The notes beneath the pieces are model-generated. The model was not told where the DNA came from, searched no databases, and worked only from the letters and a program-made list of their open reading frames with translations. From an uncultured Acidobacteriota bacterium (lineage in GTDB: Bacteria; Acidobacteriota; UBA6911; CAINFC01), in contig CAINFC010000125.1 of the NCBI GenBank assembly GCA_903847975.1, positions 1-49,855 of the forward strand: 49,855 nt of DNA. Direction: 5' to 3'. The translations under genes were made by a program, and so were the position numbers. Positions 8,121 through 16,235 of the stretch are shown here, in pieces. Positions within the stretch are counted from its first letter, which is position 1. Every line of letters begins with the position of its first letter.

Positions 8121-8558
8121 ATGAAAACACCCTGCTTTGATCGCGCCCTGGACCTGGCCCGGCGGCGGCATGCCGGCCAGCTTGACAAAGCCGGCCAGCC
8201 GTATATCGGGCATCCCGAGCGTGTGGCCTCCGGATTTGAGGACGATTTCCTCAAAACCGTCGCCATCCTGCATGACCTGGTCGAAGACACCGAAACCACC
8301 TTGACGGAGATCGAACAGGAGTTCGGCCATGAGGTTGCCGCCGAAGTGGACGCCCTGACCCGGAGAGGAGGCGAGGTCTATATGGATTACGTGAAGCGCT
8401 GCGCCGGACGTCCCGCCGCCCGCCAGGTCAAAAAAGCGGATCTGAAGGACAACCTCGATTTGTCGCGGCTGCCGGAAGTGCTGGCCCAGGATATTCACCG
8501 GGTGGAACGATACAGGGAGGCGATGGAATTCCTCCTGCGATGGGAAGGCCCGCAATGA
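8121..8558 (+). CDS. Small HD-domain hydrolase, RelA/SpoT-type (alarmone hydrolase-like)
   Basis: A 145-residue single-domain protein. H31 in YIGHP, the metal pair H51-D52 followed by E55-D56 (HDLVED), and a distal KKADLKDN motif match the HD hydrolase half of RelA/SpoT and the stand-alone MESH1/SAH enzymes that degrade (p)ppGpp. No synthetase, TGS or ACT domain is attached. Substrate assignment is inference from family resemblance; another nucleotide is possible. The gene lies 35 bases behind dacB, and its stop overlaps the next ATG (ATGA), so the two are translationally coupled. Confidence 0.8.
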   Translation: MKTPCFDRALDLARRRHAGQLDKAGQPYIGHPERVASGFEDDFLKTVAILHDLVEDTETTLTEIEQEFGHEVAAEVDALTRRGGEVYMDYVKRCAGRPAARQVKKADLKDNLDLSRLPEVLAQDIHRVERYREAMEFLLRWEGPQ

Positions 8559-9436
8559 ACAGAATCGTGGTCACCGGAGCCGCCGGGCTGGTCGGACACC
8601 GCCTGATGCAGCAATTGCAGGAAAAAGGCGAGGTATTCGGATTCTACCATTGCGCCAGGCCGGAGATTACGCCCGGATCCTGGCAGTCGGTCGACCTGCA
8701 AAAAAGAGAGGAAGTGCACCAGGCGCTGGACGGCATCCGTCCTGCGATCCTCATTCATTGCGCCGCATCCTGCCAGCCGGTGCATTGCGAAAAGTATCCC
8801 ATGGAGACCCTTGCCGTCAATTATGGAGGAACCCTCCACCTGGCGGAATGGGCGGCAGAGCACTCCTGCTTTTTCCTGCATGTCTCCACGGACCTGGTAT
8901 TTGACGGTACCCGCGGCCATTACTCCGAGCAGGATGCGGTGCGCCCCATCAGCGTCTACGGCTGGAGCAAGCTCGCCGCAGAGGAAGCGGTCCGCTCCCA
9001 CGGAGGAGAATGGTGCATTGCCCGCACGGCGCTGGTTTTCGGCCGCAGCCGGGGCGGAAACCGCGGGGCCGATGAGCTGCTGGTGCAAAGCTGGAAGCAG
9101 GGGAAAACGACTCCCCTGTTCCAGGACGAGTACCGGACGCCGACCTCCGTGGGAGAGCTGGCCGAAAAGCTGATCGAGGTCGCCGATGAGCGGATCACCG
9201 GGCTGGTCCACATTGCCGGCAGCGAGTGCCTCAGCCGCTACGAGTTCGGCTGCAAAATCGCCGGGCATTTCGGCTTTCCTCCTTCGCTTCTTTCGGCCCG
9301 GAAAATCGAGGATGTAGTTTCCGTTCCGCCGCGGGCCCCCAACGTATCCATGAACATTACCAAAGCCAGGGCTCTTTTCCGGTCCCCTTTCCGCTCGATC
9401 GAGGAAAACCTGCGCCGGGAGCACCCGGCCCCCTGA
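8555..9436 (+). CDS. SDR-family sugar-nucleotide reductase (RfbD-like)
   Basis: A 293-residue protein with the NAD(P) loop GAAGLVGH (about residues 8-15), an STDLVFDG strand and the catalytic YxxxK as YGWSK. These are the hallmarks of dTDP-4-dehydrorhamnose reductase (RmlD/RfbD) and relatives such as MAT2B. No rfbA, rfbB or rfbC lies nearby, so the dTDP-rhamnose pathway cannot be asserted. An earlier in-frame ATG at 8540 is unlikely because the start at 8555 overlaps the preceding stop. Its role with the HD protein is unknown. Confidence 0.8.
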   Translation: MNRIVVTGAAGLVGHRLMQQLQEKGEVFGFYHCARPEITPGSWQSVDLQKREEVHQALDGIRPAILIHCAASCQPVHCEKYPMETLAVNYGGTLHLAEWAAEHSCFFLHVSTDLVFDGTRGHYSEQDAVRPISVYGWSKLAAEEAVRSHGGEWCIARTALVFGRSRGGNRGADELLVQSWKQGKTTPLFQDEYRTPTSVGELAEKLIEVADERITGLVHIAGSECLSRYEFGCKIAGHFGFPPSLLSARKIEDVVSVPPRAPNVSMNITKARALFRSPFRSIEENLRREHPAP

Positions 9437-9466
9437 CTTACTCCATCATTGTAAAGGACATGTGCC

Positions 9467-10867
9467 ATGAGCTCACCCCTAGCCACGCTCCAGTTTCTCG
9501 GCGCCACCAAAACGGTCACCGGCTCGAAATACCTTCTGGACCTCGACGGATTCAAGGTTTTGATCGACTGCGGCCTCTACCAGGGCTTGAAAGAACTCCG
9601 CCTGCGGAACTGGGAGCCATTCCCCCACGATCCGCAGTCGATTCAGGCGGTGGTCTTTACCCATGCCCATGTCGACCACTGCGGATTTTTCCCCCGCCTG
9701 GTGAAGGAAGGCTTCGAGGGTCCGGCCTACTGCACTCCCTCTACCCGGAATCTCTGCCGCCTGCTCCTGCCCGATACCGGGCACCTGCAGGAAGAAGACG
9801 CCCGCCTGGCCAACCAGCGCAAGTACTCCAAGCATGAGCCCGCCCTGCCCCTGTTTACCGAGGAGGACGCCGAGCAGGCCCTTCCCCTGCTGAAAACGGT
9901 TCCCTTTCACACCGAAGTGGAGCTGCGCCCCGATCTGCGCTTTCAGTTCCTGCACGCCGGCCATATCCTGGGTTCCAGCTCGGTGCACTTCACCATCGGC
10001 CGCGGAGACCGGCAGCGCCGGGTTCTTTTCAGCGGTGATGTCGGGCGCTACAACCGGCCGATCCTGGAGGATCCGGAATCGGTGGAGGAAACCGACACCC
10101 TGCTGGTGGAATCGACCTACGGAAACCGGCAGCATGATCCCGCGGAGCCGAAAGAGGCCCTGGGCGAGGTCATCCGGGAAGGACTGGCCCGCGGAGGCAA
10201 GGTCATCATCCCCTCCTTTGCCGTCGGACGGACACAGGAGCTCCTCTATCTTCTTCACGAGCTGGAGCAGGAGGGGAAGATTCCCGCGGTTCCGGTTTAC
10301 ATCGACAGCCCGATGGCCATCGATGCCACTACCATTTACAGCAATCACCGCGAAGAGCATGACCAGGAGATGCAGAGAGAAGCCAGAAAGAGCAACCCCC
10401 TGAAGACCTCCAACACCCAGTTTGTGCGCCAGTTCCAGCAGTCCCAGACTATCTGTCGCGATCCGCGCCCGGCGGTCATTCTCTCAGCCAGCGGCATGCT
10501 GGCCGGAGGCCGGGTCCTCAACCACCTGGAGGAGTGCCTGCCCCAGGCACACAACACCATTCTGTTCGTCGGCTTCCAGGCCATCGGCACCCGCGGGCGC
10601 CAGCTGCAGGAAGGAGCCTCGGAAATCAAGATCCACGGGCGCTACATTCCCGCCCGGGCCGCCATCCGGACGATCGAATCGCTGTCGGCGCACGCCGACT
10701 GCGAGGAGCTGATCCGCTGGCTTTCCCCGATGCGCAAGGCGCCGCGCCAAACCTTCGTGGTGCACGGCGAGGAGGCGGCCAGCCGGGGGCTGCAGAGCCG
10801 GCTGAAGGAAAAGCTGGGCTGGGATTCCGAAATACCGGACTACCTCGATACCGTGGAACTTTCCTGA
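9467..10867 (+). CDS. MBL-fold beta-CASP ribonuclease-like protein
   Basis: A 466-residue protein with the metallo-beta-lactamase motif HAHVDHCG, a second metal loop HAGHILGSS and SGDVGRYN. A beta-CASP domain with SFAVGRTQE follows, then ILSASGMLAGGR and a C-terminal RMMBL domain (SAHADCEELIRWL, FVVHGEE). This is the layout of bacterial homologues of CPSF73, which cut RNA. AAGGA precedes the ATG. It is the last gene of the plus-strand series and is followed by degraded DNA. Confidence 0.92.
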   Translation: MSSPLATLQFLGATKTVTGSKYLLDLDGFKVLIDCGLYQGLKELRLRNWEPFPHDPQSIQAVVFTHAHVDHCGFFPRLVKEGFEGPAYCTPSTRNLCRLLLPDTGHLQEEDARLANQRKYSKHEPALPLFTEEDAEQALPLLKTVPFHTEVELRPDLRFQFLHAGHILGSSSVHFTIGRGDRQRRVLFSGDVGRYNRPILEDPESVEETDTLLVESTYGNRQHDPAEPKEALGEVIREGLARGGKVIIPSFAVGRTQELLYLLHELEQEGKIPAVPVYIDSPMAIDATTIYSNHREEHDQEMQREARKSNPLKTSNTQFVRQFQQSQTICRDPRPAVILSASGMLAGGRVLNHLEECLPQAHNTILFVGFQAIGTRGRQLQEGASEIKIHGRYIPARAAIRTIESLSAHADCEELIRWLSPMRKAPRQTFVVHGEEAASRGLQSRLKEKLGWDSEIPDYLDTVELS

Positions 10868-11156
10868 GATCCGGAAACCAGGGCACCCGCCTTTCGGGTT
10901 ACGCGGAAACAGCGGATCATACGGATTACAGCGGATCGGTCCCTGATCCCCCAGGCCCTTCTGGATTTCGCTGTCGCACTGCCGTATCATAACGCGGTGG
11001 TAGGAAAGACGAACTGGGGAACCGCATCGATGAACTCGCCGCGCTTCTGCGCGTGTCCGTGCCGACGGGCGTGCTCGATTCGGATGCGGGCCCGCCGGCG
11101 GATGGCGTCGAAGCGGATCTCGCCGGCACCTGGTTCGCCACCTCGGCACCGAGCGT
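10868..11156. other. Degraded intergenic DNA
   Basis: No intact gene is visible. At 10903-10930 the block GCGGAT/CGGAT is repeated several times around GGAAACAGCGGAT, a string that recurs near 37975. A frame at about 11000-11170 is open but cannot be matched. It may be an upstream part of the thioesterase relic that follows. Confidence 0.4.
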
Positions 11157-11423
11157 CCGATTTGTTTCCTCGAAGCCCCGGGCCGCAACCGGGAGGAGAC
11201 GCCAGGCAGGGTCGAGGACCTGGCCGAGCGCCTGCCCGGCGAGATTCGCGCCGTCGGCAGGAAGGCGCCCTGCTGGATCGGCGGCTACTGCGGCGGCGGG
11301 CTCATCGCCTGGGAAATGGCTCGCCAGCTGGCGGCGCAACGGGCGAGGGATAAAAAGAGCCGCGGAGGGTTTATCTCTCCGGTCAGCATCGGAGCGGCGG
11401 ATTCGAAAGCGCTGAAGGATGCC
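11157..11423 (+). pseudogene. NRPS/PKS-type thioesterase domain remnant
   Basis: Translating from 11157 gives FLEAPGRN, then RVEDLAERL, EIRAV and GGYCGGGLIAWEMARQLAA. That order is the core of type I thioesterase domains that release peptides or polyketides (RVEDMA..Y..EIRAVQPEGPY..GGY.GGG.IA.EMA.QL). The nucleophile position reads Cys (GYCGG), as in many such domains. There is no start codon, the lid, catalytic His and flanking carrier domain are missing, and a stop follows at 11424. It is a relic of about 90 residues, and no biosynthetic module remains nearby. Confidence 0.65.
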
Positions 11424-11426
11424 TAG

Positions 11427-11690
11427 GCCGCTGTTGGCCTCGTCGGACCCCACGTGGAGGGAAAGACCACTCTTTTTCGGATGATCACCGGACAGAAAAA
11501 CTACCCGATTCCGGGTAGTTCCGCCTGGAAGAAACGGTGCGGCAGGCCTATGTGGACCAGACCCGCGACGTGCTCGATGCCGATAAGAACGTCCGGGAAA
11601 TGATCAGCGAAGGATTGGATACGGTCCTTCCGGGAACCCGGGAGGTCAACTCCCAGTGCTTACGCGGCCCGCTTCAACTTCGATTTTCCT
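11427..11690 (+). pseudogene. EttA (ABC-F translation factor) second-ATPase fragment
   Basis: From 11427 the same frame reads VGLVGPHVEGKTTLFRMITGQ, a decayed Walker A region. After a frameshift near 11515 comes ETVRQAYVDQTRD, then LDADKNVREMISEGLD and REVNSQ. A second frameshift then gives AYAARFNF. In EttA the second nucleotide-binding domain runs in exactly this order (GPNGAGK, LFRMITG, VKLAYVDQSRD, EISGGLD, REVNSRAY, RFNF). The fragment ends just before the stop of the convergent gene at 11697. No intact ettA is in this window. Confidence 0.75.
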
Positions 11691-11696
11691 TTGTGG

Positions 11697-12491
11697 CTAG
11701 CGTTTCATTAAGAAAAGCGTAGAAGTCAATCCGAACATCGCTCCCAGCAGGATCAAGCCCCAGTCGGTGAGCACGGGCGTGTTATAAGATCTGGTCGGCG
11801 TAGACGCCACCCGTGCGGCAAAGTAGGATATCAAATTACCGGACAGGGCTGATTCTGCAGGAGTGCGGGCGTTGTCCAGGAAGTTTACATCCCAAACCAC
11901 GATGAGAGCTCCCGCTGTTGCTGCGGAAAGACTCCCTGAGCCAAAAACGATGGCAGCCCCCACATTCGAAGCATCCTTGGTTATGAAGGAGCCTGTACCG
12001 GCTGTGGTCGTGCCGTAGCAGTCCCGAAAGGTTATGGCGGTCACACTGTTCGGGCTATTGAAGGGCGCTTGAACGGTCTGATTGAAAAGCGGCGCAGAAT
12101 AGGTGATCGAACCTCCACCCAGAGCGGCGATAAACGCTTTAATGGAATTATTTCGTTTCATGAAGCCGACATGTTCGCCGGTAAGAAAGAGCGATCCCCC
12201 GGCCGCCAAATAGGCTGTATAGGTAGTGATCTCGGCATTGGACAACTCTTGATCGTACCGGAGATCCCAGACCTGGTTTACGCCGGTCAGGCTGGCGGGA
12301 ACGGTTGCGGGAGTAATGGTTACGGTGTACCCCGCACTCTTCAGTTGTGCGGCCAGATTGGCCGCCGTACCATCGTACGGAATGCTTTGATCTACAACGA
12401 TTGCCTGGCCGGTGGCCGCGTGGAGGGCTTGCCCAAAAAGAAAAGAGAGAACAAAAAGCATGGTAGGAAAAAAACGCGGCTGCAGTTTCAT
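11697..12491 (-). CDS. Exported protein with IPTL-CTERM-like sorting tail
   Basis: A 264-residue protein; ATG 12491 has AGGAA upstream, unlike the ATG five codons earlier. A signal peptide ends near ALHAATG. Residues about 25-215 look like a class I glutamine-amidotransferase-like or DUF4350-like alpha/beta domain (DLRYDQELS, GGSLFLTGEH, ITFRDCYG), but no catalytic triad is certain. The C-terminus is PVLTDWGLILL, a hydrophobic span, then KR. This matches the IPTL-CTERM/PEP-CTERM plan (P-T-L-x-x-W-G, membrane segment, basic end). No exosortase lies in the window. Cargo of an envelope sorting system is the inference. Confidence 0.7.
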   Translation of the reverse strand: MKLQPRFFPTMLFVLSFLFGQALHAATGQAIVVDQSIPYDGTAANLAAQLKSAGYTVTITPATVPASLTGVNQVWDLRYDQELSNAEITTYTAYLAAGGSLFLTGEHVGFMKRNNSIKAFIAALGGGSITYSAPLFNQTVQAPFNSPNSVTAITFRDCYGTTTAGTGSFITKDASNVGAAIVFGSGSLSAATAGALIVVWDVNFLDNARTPAESALSGNLISYFAARVASTPTRSYNTPVLTDWGLILLGAMFGLTSTLFLMKR

Positions 12492-12680
12492 GTTTAAATT
12501 CCTCATGTGAGTAACAAGCTAATAAAATAATGAGATCCTGATCTCCTGATATTAAAGATCGGCCCTGAGTATACAATAGATAGGCAGTCACTTTTCTACA
12601 TTTTCTTGGTATTTTGCAGGTTTACGATCCGATTGGAATCTCACCGTGGAATTCCCGCGAAAACGAAGTGGGGAGTGGAA

Positions 12681-13400
12681 ATGCAATCTGAATTTCTTTT
12701 TCGGTCCGCAAGGTCGATTCTGCTGGGCGTTCTCTGCCTGTGGTTGCTTTGCTTTCCCGCAGCAGCAGCCCCGGCGGGCGGCTACACCGTCTTCGTCGTA
12801 CCTCACAGCCACATCGATGTGGAATGGTTCTGGACCTACGACCCGACCCGCGCGACGGCCATCCCAAATCTTCGTCAGGCCCTGGTTATCCTCCGTCAGG
12901 ACCCCCACTATGCCTTCCTGCAGGACATGCTCTCGGTGCTGGAACCCTTTTGGGATACCCTTCAGGCTGAAGACCGCCAGTTCCTGCAGCGGATGATTCG
13001 CGAGGGACGCCTCGAGGTAGCCACCGGGATGCCGGTTCAGCCGGAGGTGAATGAACCGGATTTCGAGTCGCTCACCCGGCAGTTTCTGCTGGGCAAGCCT
13101 TGGCTGGAACAGGTTCTCGGTTCGGATATCCGCACCTGCTGGAACATCGATACCTTCGGTCAGACGGTGCAGATGCCGCAGCTGGCCTGGCAGGCGGGAT
13201 TGAAGTACCTGGTGTTCGCCCGGGATGTGCCTGCCCCGATGCAGCCCCGGCGGCGCAACCTCTTAACCTGGAAATCTCCCCATGGGAGCCGTATCCCGTT
13301 TTTCATCGTTAAGGAAAATGGATACCCGGGTTCGCTCGGTTCTCCGCGGGGCAGGTTCTTTATATTTCCCGCAGAGACCCGGATACATATTTGTGAATGA
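12681..13400 (+). pseudogene. Truncated GH38 alpha-mannosidase (N-terminal fragment)
   Basis: The frame codes 239 residues: a signal peptide (about 1-32) followed by the GH38 N-terminal motifs HSHIDVEWFWTY and WNIDTFGQT..MPQLAWQAG, which includes the nucleophile-region Asp. Family members are about 800-1000 residues. Here homology ends around residue 215, and an unrelated tail runs to a stop. From about 13335 another frame reads SLYFPQRPGYIFVND..DLHLIEIL, which looks like the end of some other protein and may mark a deletion junction. The enzyme is very unlikely to be active. 13401-13580 holds nothing else recognisable. Confidence 0.75.
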
Positions 13401-13580
13401 TGCTGGATACCAAAGTCTGGTAAGGGATGCATTCCCGGGCTGCCAGGACCTGCACCTCATCGAGATCCTTCGATGAAATGCGGCTGTTGATCCGCTTATC
13501 CTTTTACAGCATGCTTCGGGCGTATTGCTGCCGTTTCTTTTTTTCCTTGTGTGCCTTTTGTCAACAACATCCGGGCCATT

Positions 13581-14489
13581 TTATTTACGGCGGGTGGCGA
13601 CAAACTCCGCCAGCTGCTGCAGCCGCCGGCCCTTGTCTCCCCAGGGCGCCAGGGCGGCAAGAGCCAGGCTCAGGTAGCGCTCCACCCGGCGGCGCGATTC
13701 CTCCAGGCCGAGAATCGCCGGGTAGGTGGCCTTCTTCTGCGCGCGGTCCTTGCCAGCGGTTTTGCCGAGCTCCTCGCTGGTTTCCTCAATGTCGAGAATA
13801 TCGTCGGTGATCTGAAAGACCAGGCCGAGGTTTTCGCCGTAGATTTCCAGCCCGTGCAGCGCTTCCCGCGATCCGCCGGCCATCAGGGCCCCGATGCGCA
13901 GCGCGGCGGTAATCAGCGCCGCCGTTTTCCCCTGGTGGATTCGCTGCACGGTCTCCTCGGTGATGTGCTCGTGCCCCTCCCAGGCCAGATCCTCCGCCTG
14001 CCCGGAGATCATCCCTTCCGGCCCGCAGGCGCGGGAAAGCACCCGCAGGGCCTCGACCTTGCGGGCATCGAACTCCCGGCCCTCCGGGTGGTCGGCCAGC
14101 ACCTGAAAGGCCCGGGTCAACAGACCGTCCCCGGCAAGGATGGCCACCGCTTCCCCGAAAACCTTGTGGCAGGTCGGCTGCCCCCGGCGTAGGTCGTCGT
14201 TGTCCAGGGCCGGCAGGTCGTCATGGATCAGCGAGTAGGTGTGCACCATCTCCAGGGCGGCAGCCGCCGGCAGCAACTGTTCCTCCGGTGCCTCCAGGGC
14301 GCGTCCGGCAGCCAGCGCCAGAATCGGGCGGAAGCGCTTTCCCCCGGCAAAAACGCTGTAGTGCATGGCCCGGCTGACGGCCGATTCCGAGGAGGGATCG
14401 ACCGTCAGGTATTCCCGCAGGGCGCGGTCGATGCGCTCCTGCTCGGCGGCCATGTATTCGCGAAGGCCGGCCGGCCCGCAATCAGCCAT
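13581..14489 (-). CDS. ispA: Polyprenyl (farnesyl/geranylgeranyl) diphosphate synthase
   Basis: A 302-residue trans-prenyltransferase making short-chain isoprenyl diphosphates from IPP and DMAPP. GGKRFRP, the first Asp-rich motif DDLPALDNDD, GDGLLT, GKTAALI and the second Asp-rich motif FQITDDILD are all present. Two residues between the paired Asp groups of the first motif are as in bacterial farnesyl or geranylgeranyl enzymes. The start at 14489 overlaps the xseB stop by eight bases; ATG 13 codons in is an alternative. It is third in a xseA-xseB-ispA operon, a conserved bacterial order. dxs, often next, is absent. Confidence 0.93.
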   Translation of the reverse strand: MADCGPAGLREYMAAEQERIDRALREYLTVDPSSESAVSRAMHYSVFAGGKRFRPILALAAGRALEAPEEQLLPAAAALEMVHTYSLIHDDLPALDNDDLRRGQPTCHKVFGEAVAILAGDGLLTRAFQVLADHPEGREFDARKVEALRVLSRACGPEGMISGQAEDLAWEGHEHITEETVQRIHQGKTAALITAALRIGALMAGGSREALHGLEIYGENLGLVFQITDDILDIEETSEELGKTAGKDRAQKKATYPAILGLEESRRRVERYLSLALAALAPWGDKGRRLQQLAEFVATRRK

Positions 14490-14727
14490 GGGCCGGATCC
14501 TTCTCGAACGGGACGGCCGCCAGTTCCCCCTGGTCATTCTTGAGAAGTATTTCCACCTTGCGCTCGGCTTCTCCCAGCCGGGCCTGGCAGAACCGGCTGA
14601 TCTTCACTCCCTGCTCGAACAGGGACAGAGACTCCTCCAGCGGAAGATCCCCCGCTTCGAGCCGGCTGACGATCTCCTCCAGCGACTGCATGGCATTTTC
14701 GAAATCCTTTGGTTCCTTGTTTTCCAT
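14482..14727 (-). CDS. xseB: Exodeoxyribonuclease VII small subunit
   Basis: An 81-residue protein with the XseB pattern FENAMQSLEEIVSRLE, then LPLEESLSLFEQGV and CQARLGEAERKVEIL. These are the two helices that bind the large subunit. It lies 16 bases behind xseA, and its stop lies within the ispA start region, so the three genes are co-transcribed and probably co-translated. Confidence 0.95.
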   Translation of the reverse strand: MENKEPKDFENAMQSLEEIVSRLEAGDLPLEESLSLFEQGVKISRFCQARLGEAERKVEILLKNDQGELAAVPFEKDPAHG

Positions 14728-14743
14728 AATCGTTCCATTAAGG

Positions 14744-16102
14744 TTAAAAGGCGGAATCGGCCTCCACTCCCTCCACCCGGCACTCCAGCTGCCCCTTGGC
14801 CAGCCGCACCCGGACCTGCTCGCCGACCGCCGTCCGGGCCGCGTCGGTCAGCACCGCCCCGCGAACGTCGCGGCAGATGGCATAACCCCGGCCCAGGCTT
14901 CCCAGGGGGCTCAAGGCTTCCAGCTTTCCGCCCAGCTGCGCCAGGCGGCGGCGGCAGGCCTCCAGCCGCCGGCTCATGCCGTGCTGCAGCCGGGCCAGGT
15001 CGAGCTCCACCAGCGACTTCTGCGCCTGAAGCTTCTGCCGCGGGTTCTGGCGCTGCAGCCGGTCGCTGCAGCCGGCCAGGCGGGCCCGCTTCTCCGCGCC
15101 CATCCGCAGCACGGCATTCGCCGAGCGCAGCAGCAGCTCATCCAGGCGCTGGTCCAGAAACCGGATGCGGTTGCCCATCACTCCGAAGGCGCGGGAGCGC
15201 GACAGCAGCTCCCAGTCCCTTCGGCAGCCGGCCAGCAGGGCCGCCATGGCTTTCTGCAGGCGGCTGGCCAGGACCGCCCGCTTCTGCAGCAGCTCCTCTC
15301 TTCGGCCCGAAACCAGCTCCGCGGCGGCCGAAGGCGTCGAGGCGCGCACGTCGGCGACAAAATCGGCAATGGTGACGTCGGTTTCATGTCCGACGGCGGA
15401 AATAACCGGCACCCGGCACGCGGCAATGGCCCGGGCCACGATCTCCTCGTTGAAGGCCCACAGGTCCTCGATCGATCCGCCCCCGCGCCCGACAATCATG
15501 GCGTCGATCCCCGGCTGCCGGTCCAGGTAGCGGATCGCCTCGGTAATCTCCTCGGCGGCTCCTTCCCCCTGCACCCGCACCGGATAAAGCAGCACGTGCA
15601 GCGTGCTGTTGCGCCGCCCGAGGATGTTGAGAATGTCCTGGATCGCCGCCCCGGTGGGAGAAGTTACCACCGCGATGCGCCGCGGCAGAAGCGGAAGAGC
15701 CTTTTTCCGCGCCGGATCGAAAAGCCCTTCCTTTTCCAGGCGAAGCTTGAGCTGCCCGTAAGCCAGCAGCAGCGATCCGGCCCCCCGCGGCTCCATGGCA
15801 TCCACCACCAGCTGGTACTCGCCGCGCGGCGTGTAGACCGTGATCATCCCGTGGGCCAGCACGGACAATCCGTCTTCCGGGCGAAAGCGCACGCCGCGCA
15901 GCGAACCCTTGAAGCATACCGCCCGCAGCTGGGAATCCCGGTCCTTCAGAGAGAAGTAGGCGTGCCCGGAAGAGTGCAGCTTGAAGTTGGAGATCTCCCC
16001 CTCCACCCAGACGCTCCCCATCCGGGCTTCCAGGACCCCCTTGATCTCCGCATTCAGCTCGGAAATCCGATAAATGCGCCGCTCCGCTGCCTGCAATTTC
16101 AT
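14744..16102 (-). CDS. xseA: Exodeoxyribonuclease VII large subunit
   Basis: A 452-residue protein: an N-terminal OB fold (VWVEGEISNFKLHSSGHAYFSLKD, residues about 31-54), then the nuclease domain with VVTSPTGAAIQDI, VGRGGGSIEDLWAFN, SAVGHETD and FVADVRASTPSAAAE. A long coiled coil (about 270-400) and a short C-terminal segment follow. It degrades single-stranded DNA to oligonucleotides with XseB. Length and motif order are normal. It is the first gene of the operon; the promoter should lie in 16103-16235, shared with divergent pckA. Confidence 0.96.
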   Translation of the reverse strand: MKLQAAERRIYRISELNAEIKGVLEARMGSVWVEGEISNFKLHSSGHAYFSLKDRDSQLRAVCFKGSLRGVRFRPEDGLSVLAHGMITVYTPRGEYQLVVDAMEPRGAGSLLLAYGQLKLRLEKEGLFDPARKKALPLLPRRIAVVTSPTGAAIQDILNILGRRNSTLHVLLYPVRVQGEGAAEEITEAIRYLDRQPGIDAMIVGRGGGSIEDLWAFNEEIVARAIAACRVPVISAVGHETDVTIADFVADVRASTPSAAAELVSGRREELLQKRAVLASRLQKAMAALLAGCRRDWELLSRSRAFGVMGNRIRFLDQRLDELLLRSANAVLRMGAEKRARLAGCSDRLQRQNPRQKLQAQKSLVELDLARLQHGMSRRLEACRRRLAQLGGKLEALSPLGSLGRGYAICRDVRGAVLTDAARTAVGEQVRVRLAKGQLECRVEGVEADSAF

Positions 16103-16235
16103 ACCGCCAATAATAAACGATTCATCGGGGCAAGGGAATAGTTTCCGGCCGATGGGTTAAAATAAAGGGGTATGGTCGTCATACAGAAACCAAGATGGAT
16201 GACCTGCCAACACCAAACATCAATGGACACATAAC

